Below, in pieces: positions 59,781 through 64,000 of a stretch of 64,000 nt of DNA; the first letter of the stretch is position 1, and each line of letters starts with the position of its first letter. Both the position numbers and the translations under genes were made by a program. The notes under the pieces were generated by a model. The model did not search any database, was not told where the DNA came from, and worked only from the letters and a program-made list of their open reading frames with translations. The DNA comes from Natronococcus sp. CG52. GTDB taxonomy: Archaea > Halobacteriota > Halobacteria > Halobacteriales > Natrialbaceae. The DNA is taken from the NCBI RefSeq assembly GCF_023913515.1, contig NZ_CP099391.1, forward strand, positions 3,038,001 to 3,102,000, in the 5' to 3' direction.

Positions 59781-60412
59781 ACCGCTTCGACGAGGCGGAG
59801 CGGCAAGAAGGCCGCGTCGTCGAACGAAGGGGACCTTCAGCAACCGTCGGGCGACGGAGATCGAGCGTACGGCGAACACGCTCTCTACTTCCGGTACGGA
59901 AAAATCAACGGACGAAAGCCACGGTCTGGAGCCGAACAGGAGCGCGTTTCTACGACCCTTCGGCCGTCGTTCGCGAATCTCGCTTGCGCGGGATCCGTTA
60001 CTGAGCCTTCCCACCATCCGCGACGTGGATGGGTTACGGGTCGCTTTGGTCTCCTTCGAGGCGTTTACCTCGTCCCCGTCTGACCGGGTCTTCAGTTGTA
60101 CCCCTCACCCGACGTTCGAATCGAGTTGTTCGGTGTCTCCTCGCGGCTTCGTCCGTTACATCTTGTGGTACGCTACCAATACACATAAGACTTGCTCGCC
60201 TCAGTATTCCCGGACTGTTCGGTCGAGAGGACGATTTCCTCGAGCGACGTGCGATTCGCTTCGCACCCACTAACCGTTGCGCGAGTCGGATGTCGGTCGC
60301 GACCGTCTCGGACGCCGAGTTCGAACGGCTCGAGGGAGGCTCCGTTTCTGCAGCCGGAAGGCGAACCCGCGCGAATTTTCACAGGGGGATCTGTGACCGC
60401 GAGCGAGACGAC
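59781..60412. other. 632-base gap without recognised gene
   Basis: Lies upstream of coaD and downstream of the permease gene. Open frames on both strands are Arg/Ser-rich and lack family resemblance. I considered RNase P RNA and SRP RNA but found none of their conserved core sequences. A regulatory or structured RNA cannot be excluded. Confidence 0.35.
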
Positions 60413-61792
60413 TCAGTCGTCGTTCGGACCGACAGTCGGCGATTCGATTTCCGATCCGGTGGAAACCTCGTCGAACAGAGGACTCTGCTCACCGGGAACG
60501 AACGTGTTGAGCACCAGCGCCGACAGCGCGGTCAGGATGACGGGTTCGCCGAAGAAGGTCCGGGCGGCCGACGGCAGTCCCGCGAGCGCTTCGGGGGTCG
60601 TCGCGATGCCGAGACCGAGACCGAGGGAGACGGCGACGATGACCATGTTCCGGCGGTCCAGTTCGGTGTGGAGGATGATGAGTCGGACGCCGCTTGCGGC
60701 GACCATGCCGACCATGAGCAGGACGGCGCCGCCGAAGACCGCGCTGGGGATCGTCGTGACGACGGCGCCGACTTTTGGACTGAAACCGAGCACACCGAGA
60801 ATGATCCCGCTGACGGCGACGACGTGACGGCTCATTACACCCGTGAAGCTGACGATTCCGACGTTCTGGGAGAACGTCGTTACCGGGAACGTGGCGAAGA
60901 TCGAACCGATCGAGCTCACGATCCCGTCGGTGAAGAGCCCGCCGCGGACCTCTTCCTCCGAGGGAGATCGGCCCTCGGCGGCCGTGACGCCGGACATGTC
61001 GCCGACGGTCTCCATCGCGGAGACGAGAAAGAGGAAGGCGAAGGTGACGATCGCGATCGGCTCGAACTCGAAGCCGTACCTGGTCGGCGAGGGGACGGCG
61101 ACCCACGCCGCGTCGCCGACCGGCGAGAAGTCGACGAGGCCGAGCGCGACGGCGGCGGCGTAGCCGACGACGATGGCGGCGAGAATCGAGAGGAGGCGGG
61201 CGACCCCGCGAGTGAAGAGGTTGAGACCGACGGCGACGGCCAGCACGAGCGCGGCCAGACCGACGTTGTGGAGGGCACCGAAGTCCTCCGCGCCGACGCC
61301 GCCCGCGGCGTACTCCATTCCGACGGGGATGAGGTAGAGACCGATGATGACGACGACGAGTCCGGTGACGAGCGGGGGGAAGAAGGGTTTGACGCGGTTG
61401 AACTGCCAGCCGATGAGTCCCTCGACCGCGAAACCGCTGACGAGGATCGCGCCGAAGACCGCGGCCAGTCCGAAATCCGCGCCGATCGTCGTGATCGCGC
61501 CGACGAACGTGAAACTCGTCCCCATGACGAGCGGGAGTCGGGCACCGACGGGACCGACCGTGTACGCCTGGATAACCGTCGCCAGTCCGGAAAAGAGCAG
61601 GATCATCTGGACGATGTAGGCCGTATCTCCCGGAGCGAGGCCGACGCCGTCGGCGACGATGTACGCCACCGCGGTCGCCGGCACGATCATCACCGCGACG
61701 TGTTGCAGGCCGAGCAGGATCGATTTCGGCCACGGCGGCCTGTCGTCGAGACCGTACTCGAGTTCCATCTCCCCGTCCGTGTTAGCCGACAT
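60413..61792 (-). CDS. Uracil/xanthine permease (NCS2 family)
   Basis: A 459-residue transporter with about 14 membrane segments. NCS2 signatures include SILLGLQHVAVMIVPATAVA in helix 1, PLVMGTSFTFVGAITTIG in helix 3, and AMETVGDMSGVTAAEGRSP in helix 8 with the conserved Glu. The motif ATFPVTTFSQNVGIVSFTGV corresponds to the family's QNxG motif (TTxxQNVG). Substrates are uracil, xanthine or uric acid. It lies 78 bases downstream of the purine phosphoribosyltransferase gene on the same strand, giving a salvage pair. Confidence 0.9.
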   Translation of the reverse strand: MSANTDGEMELEYGLDDRPPWPKSILLGLQHVAVMIVPATAVAYIVADGVGLAPGDTAYIVQMILLFSGLATVIQAYTVGPVGARLPLVMGTSFTFVGAITTIGADFGLAAVFGAILVSGFAVEGLIGWQFNRVKPFFPPLVTGLVVVIIGLYLIPVGMEYAAGGVGAEDFGALHNVGLAALVLAVAVGLNLFTRGVARLLSILAAIVVGYAAAVALGLVDFSPVGDAAWVAVPSPTRYGFEFEPIAIVTFAFLFLVSAMETVGDMSGVTAAEGRSPSEEEVRGGLFTDGIVSSIGSIFATFPVTTFSQNVGIVSFTGVMSRHVVAVSGIILGVLGFSPKVGAVVTTIPSAVFGGAVLLMVGMVAASGVRLIILHTELDRRNMVIVAVSLGLGLGIATTPEALAGLPSAARTFFGEPVILTALSALVLNTFVPGEQSPLFDEVSTGSEIESPTVGPNDD

Positions 61793-61870
61793 GCTATGGC
61801 CGCCACGTTACGAACCGCCGTACAAAAAATTTCGCAATGACGCCCATATCGGCGCCTATTCACCCACTAG

Positions 61871-62473
61871 TTATTCACTTTCGTGCACAGAATCGAGGAC
61901 CGCGTCGGCGTCGGCGGTCTCCAGCGTCTCGTGAACCGTCACCTCGCCGCCCTCGACGGTGATGTCGATGAGACTCGTCGCCTCGAACGCCGTCTCGTCG
62001 AGCGCCGAGTCGCCGACCTTTCGCATGACGACGACGATGTCCGCGATCTCGGCACCGATATCGTCCAGGGACTCACAGATCGCCGCCAGCGTTCCGCCGG
62101 TCGAGAGCATGTCGTCGATGACGACCACGCGGTCTCCCTCGCTGATATCGTTGATGTACATCTCCGACTCCGAGTAGCCCGTCTCCTGGTGGAGCGACAC
62201 CTCGCCCTCGAGGCCGTACGGACGCTTGCGGATCACGACCAGCGGAACGTCGGTCTGGAGCGAGACGGCGGTCGCGAGGTGAATCCCCATCGCCTCCGGC
62301 GCGACGATTTTGTCGACGTCCAGATCGGCGGTCTTCATCACCTCGACGACGACCTCTCGCAACAGGGCGGGATCGAGCATCGGGACGCCGTTGCTGATCG
62401 GGTGGACGAGGTACTCGTAGCCGTCCTTGTCGATGATCGGTGCGTCGTCCAGCGAGTCGAGGAGTCGCTCCAT
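61871..62473 (-). CDS. Hypoxanthine/guanine phosphoribosyltransferase
   Basis: A 200-residue type I PRTase. The PRPP loop is [19 protein letters not shown], the pyrophosphate loop lies in [16 protein letters not shown], and [18 protein letters not shown] is the conserved N-terminal strand of archaeal HGPRTase/APRT-like enzymes. It converts hypoxanthine or guanine plus PRPP to IMP or GMP. It sits upstream of the NCS2 permease, forming an uptake-and-salvage pair. ATG 62473 ([12 protein letters not shown]) is supported by a TTTTACT element about 27 bases upstream. Confidence 0.87.
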   Translation of the reverse strand: MERLLDSLDDAPIIDKDGYEYLVHPISNGVPMLDPALLREVVVEVMKTADLDVDKIVAPEAMGIHLATAVSLQTDVPLVVIRKRPYGLEGEVSLHQETGYSESEMYINDISEGDRVVVIDDMLSTGGTLAAICESLDDIGAEIADIVVVMRKVGDSALDETAFEATSLIDITVEGGEVTVHETLETADADAVLDSVHESE

Positions 62474-62592
62474 ACCGTGGGTTCGGCCAATCCGAGTAAA
62501 AGCGGTTCGTTCTCGAGGACGGCCGAGACGGCACCGTTCGACGGAGACGGTGAGCCGACGCCTCGTCCGCTCGGGACGAGTAGCGAACGAAG

Positions 62593-62678
62593 CTATAGTA
62601 CCAGCTGAAACGGTTTCCACACCGATCGCACAGCCGTCGTGCGATCGGGTGTGCACTGACTTTCAGCGGTTACTATAG
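62593..62678. mobile_element. 86-base palindromic MITE-like element
   Basis: Perfect terminal inverted repeats CTATAGTA/TACTATAG bound an imperfect hairpin. The left arm CCAGCTGAAACGGTTTCCAC and ACCGATCGCAC pairs with the right arm GTGCGATCGGGTGTGCACTG and ACTTTCAGCGG. It has no coding capacity. It shares ends and arms with the copies at 51853 and 10527. It lies between the phosphoribosyltransferase and the MEDS sensor gene. Confidence 0.7.
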
Positions 62679-62764
62679 AGATCCGCAACGTTCGTTCGAC
62701 GGTCGTTCGCCGCGCCGGTGATGCCCACATCACGTTTAACCGTTTCGCGTGAGAAGGGGTGTTA

Positions 62765-64000
62765 ATGAGCAGGCAGGCCGAAAACGGGACCCAGGAGGGT
62801 GTGCTAGGCCTCAAGAGCGGACTCGACGCGCTCCGACGGAGCCGGGATTTTCGGGGACCCGTCGAACCCCTCGACGATCACGAGCACGCAAACGATCACT
62901 TTGCGCTTATTTACGAGAGTCAGGAAGAGCAGTTTGCAGCCGTCATGCCGTTCATCCGACAGGGCCTGGAACGAGGCGAACGGTGTCTCTACATTGCCGA
63001 CGACCGCTCTCGGGAGACGGTTCTCGAGGCGATGCGGGAGTACGGAATCGACGCGGACGCCGCGCTCGAGTCGGGCGCGCTGATGGTTCAGACCAAGCAG
63101 GATACCTACCTCCGGAACGGTTCGTTCGATCCCGACGACATGATTGCCTTCCTCGCCGACGCCGTCGACGACGCGATCGAGGAGTACGAGGGGCTGCGGG
63201 TCACGGGCGAGATGAGCTGGGTGTTCGGTGACGATCTCGAGATCGAGGACCTCCTCGAGTACGAAGGAAAGCTCGACACGCTCTTCCCGGACGTGAACGG
63301 AATCGCGCTCTGTCAGTACAACCGCGAGCGGTTTGCCCCGGAGATCATCCGCGACGTCGTTCGGACTCACCCCCACATCATCCACGACACCGTCGTCTCT
63401 CACAACTTCTACTACACGCCGCCCGAGGAGTTCTTCGGCCCCGACCAGCCCGCCAACGAAGTCGACCGGATGCTCGGGACGCTACACGACAGAACCGAGG
63501 CGAAGGCGGAGCTAAAGGGACGCCAGCAGTTCCTGCGCAAACAGAACGAGGTGACGGCCGATCCGAACCGCTCGTTCGAGGAGAAGCTACAGACGCTGTT
63601 CGAACTGGGGTGCGAGCGGTTCGACCTCGAACTCGGCGCGATGGCCCGCGTCGACACCGACGACGACTGGTTCGAGGTCGAGTGCGTCAGCGACGACCAC
63701 GCCCACTTCGAGCCCGGCGTCGAACTGCCGCTCTCGGAGACCTACTGTACTGCTGCCACCGAAATCAAAGCCGCAGGGTGCGTCTCCAATCCTCGAGCGG
63801 AAGGGTACGACGACATCTTCGTCTATCAGGAGTTCGGCATCCGCGCGTATCTCGGCACCTACGTGGCGGTCGAGGGCGGCACCGACCGGACGTTCTTCTT
63901 CGTCTCCTCCGAACCGCGCGAAGACGGGTTTTCCGATGACGAACGCGCCTTCCTCCAGTTGATGGGCCAGTGGGTCCAGTACGAACTCGAGCACCACCGG
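62765..64000 (+). CDS. MEDS- and GAF-domain sensor protein (truncated by window end)
   Basis: The first 412 residues of a sensor, open at the window edge. After MSRQAENGTQEGVLGLKSGL come DHFALIYESQEEQFAAVMPF and RCLYIADDRSRETVLEAMRE, the MEDS (DcmR sensory) domain, to about residue 220. A short linker leads to a GAF domain from about residue 260 (LQTLFELGCERFDLELGAMA, then PLSETYCTAATEIKAAGC). In haloarchaea this arrangement often continues into PAS and histidine-kinase domains. ATG 62765 is preceded by a TTTAACC element about 28 bases upstream (leaderless). Confidence 0.8.
   Translation, partial: MSRQAENGTQEGVLGLKSGLDALRRSRDFRGPVEPLDDHEHANDHFALIYESQEEQFAAVMPFIRQGLERGERCLYIADDRSRETVLEAMREYGIDADAALESGALMVQTKQDTYLRNGSFDPDDMIAFLADAVDDAIEEYEGLRVTGEMSWVFGDDLEIEDLLEYEGKLDTLFPDVNGIALCQYNRERFAPEIIRDVVRTHPHIIHDTVVSHNFYYTPPEEFFGPDQPANEVDRMLGTLHDRTEAKAELKGRQQFLRKQNEVTADPNRSFEEKLQTLFELGCERFDLELGAMARVDTDDDWFEVECVSDDHAHFEPGVELPLSETYCTAATEIKAAGCVSNPRAEGYDDIFVYQEFGIRAYLGTYVAVEGGTDRTFFFVSSEPREDGFSDDERAFLQLMGQWVQYELEHHR

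Noticed and set aside
59781-60412. Possible RNase P or SRP RNA in the long gap
   Set aside because: The conserved core sequences of these RNAs were not found.
60029-61840. 603-codon plus-strand open frame opposite the NCS2 permease
   Set aside because: Asp/Glu/Arg low-complexity translation produced by GC-rich antisense; the permease has all family motifs.
1-64000. CRISPR array or tRNA/rRNA genes
   Set aside because: No regularly spaced direct repeats and no cloverleaf or rRNA core sequences were seen on reading both strands.

Overview
The window is a stretch of haloarchaeal chromosome. The evidence is very high GC with strong G/C third-position bias, acidic Asp/Glu-rich proteins, TATA boxes about 26-31 bases upstream of ATG codons (leaderless transcripts), many tiny two-CxxC zinc-finger proteins, a bacterioruberin (C50 carotenoid) gene set, a PGF-CTERM surface protein and a Bat/HTH-10 type regulator. 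The gene set feels like Natrialbaceae (Haloterrigena/Natrinema relatives), but that placement is inference. I see no rRNA, tRNA, CRISPR array, intact insertion sequence or replication origin.

Layout. 0-3.2 kb: a partial gene, a small acidic protein, an SDR oxidoreductase and an FNT-type channel fused to two UspA domains. 3.3-7.8 kb: bacterioruberin cluster crtD-lyeJ-cruF with overlapping start/stop codons, a 51-residue zinc finger, and convergent crtB whose promoter carries a Bat-UAS-like site. 7.9-14.4 kb: archaeal ornithine cyclodeaminase, a PGF-CTERM protein, a palindrome-rich gap, msrB, a YwbE-like protein, a YihY membrane protein, a secreted CARDB-like protein and a stand-alone XPF-type nuclease. 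14.5-25.9 kb: a 971-residue Bat-like sensor/regulator, zinc microproteins, a frameshifted glutamate dehydrogenase, a phosphoribosyltransferase, NAD(P)HX dehydratase, a methyltransferase, a PLP aminotransferase and a YchF-type GTPase. 26-34.9 kb: CstA, an ArsA/Get3-like ATPase with a small partner, cytochrome bd oxidase (cydAB), a broken lipoprotein-like gene and a His-rich CobW GTPase. 35-49.9 kb: a membrane metallophosphoesterase, a TMEM175-like channel, a spermidine-synthase-like membrane protein, a DUF6517-type lipoprotein, a glyoxalase-like protein, a thiolase plus CaiB CoA-transferase pair, a gamma-carbonic-anhydrase-like protein, a phasin-like coiled-coil protein, an F420-type LLM oxidoreductase, a phosphoesterase and an alpha/beta hydrolase. 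50-64 kb: a Gfo/Idh/MocA oxidoreductase, an ABC-2 exporter, three tandem PRC-barrel-like genes, a Vms1/eRF1-like GGQ protein, a DMT exporter divergent from its likely regulator with paired operators, a zinc finger, a frameshifted coaD, a uracil/xanthine permease with a purine phosphoribosyltransferase (salvage pair), and a MEDS-GAF sensor running off the end.

Two threads cross the window. First, several otherwise conserved genes (glutamate dehydrogenase, a 2-TM protein, a lipoprotein-like gene and coaD twice) are broken by single-base indels, mostly in short G/C runs. Because coaD is expected to be essential, I suspect sequence errors in at least some of them. Second, a palindromic MITE-like element with CTATAGTA/TACTATAG ends occurs near 51.9 and 62.6 kb, with a decayed copy near 10.5 kb. 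The most interesting biology is regulatory and architectural: the Bat-like site at crtB, the two GAAA-TTA-TTTC operators, a phosphoesterase whose catalytic domain is interrupted by two membrane helices, the FNT-Usp-Usp fusion, and the phasin-like/HhH protein behind three helically phased ACCAT boxes.
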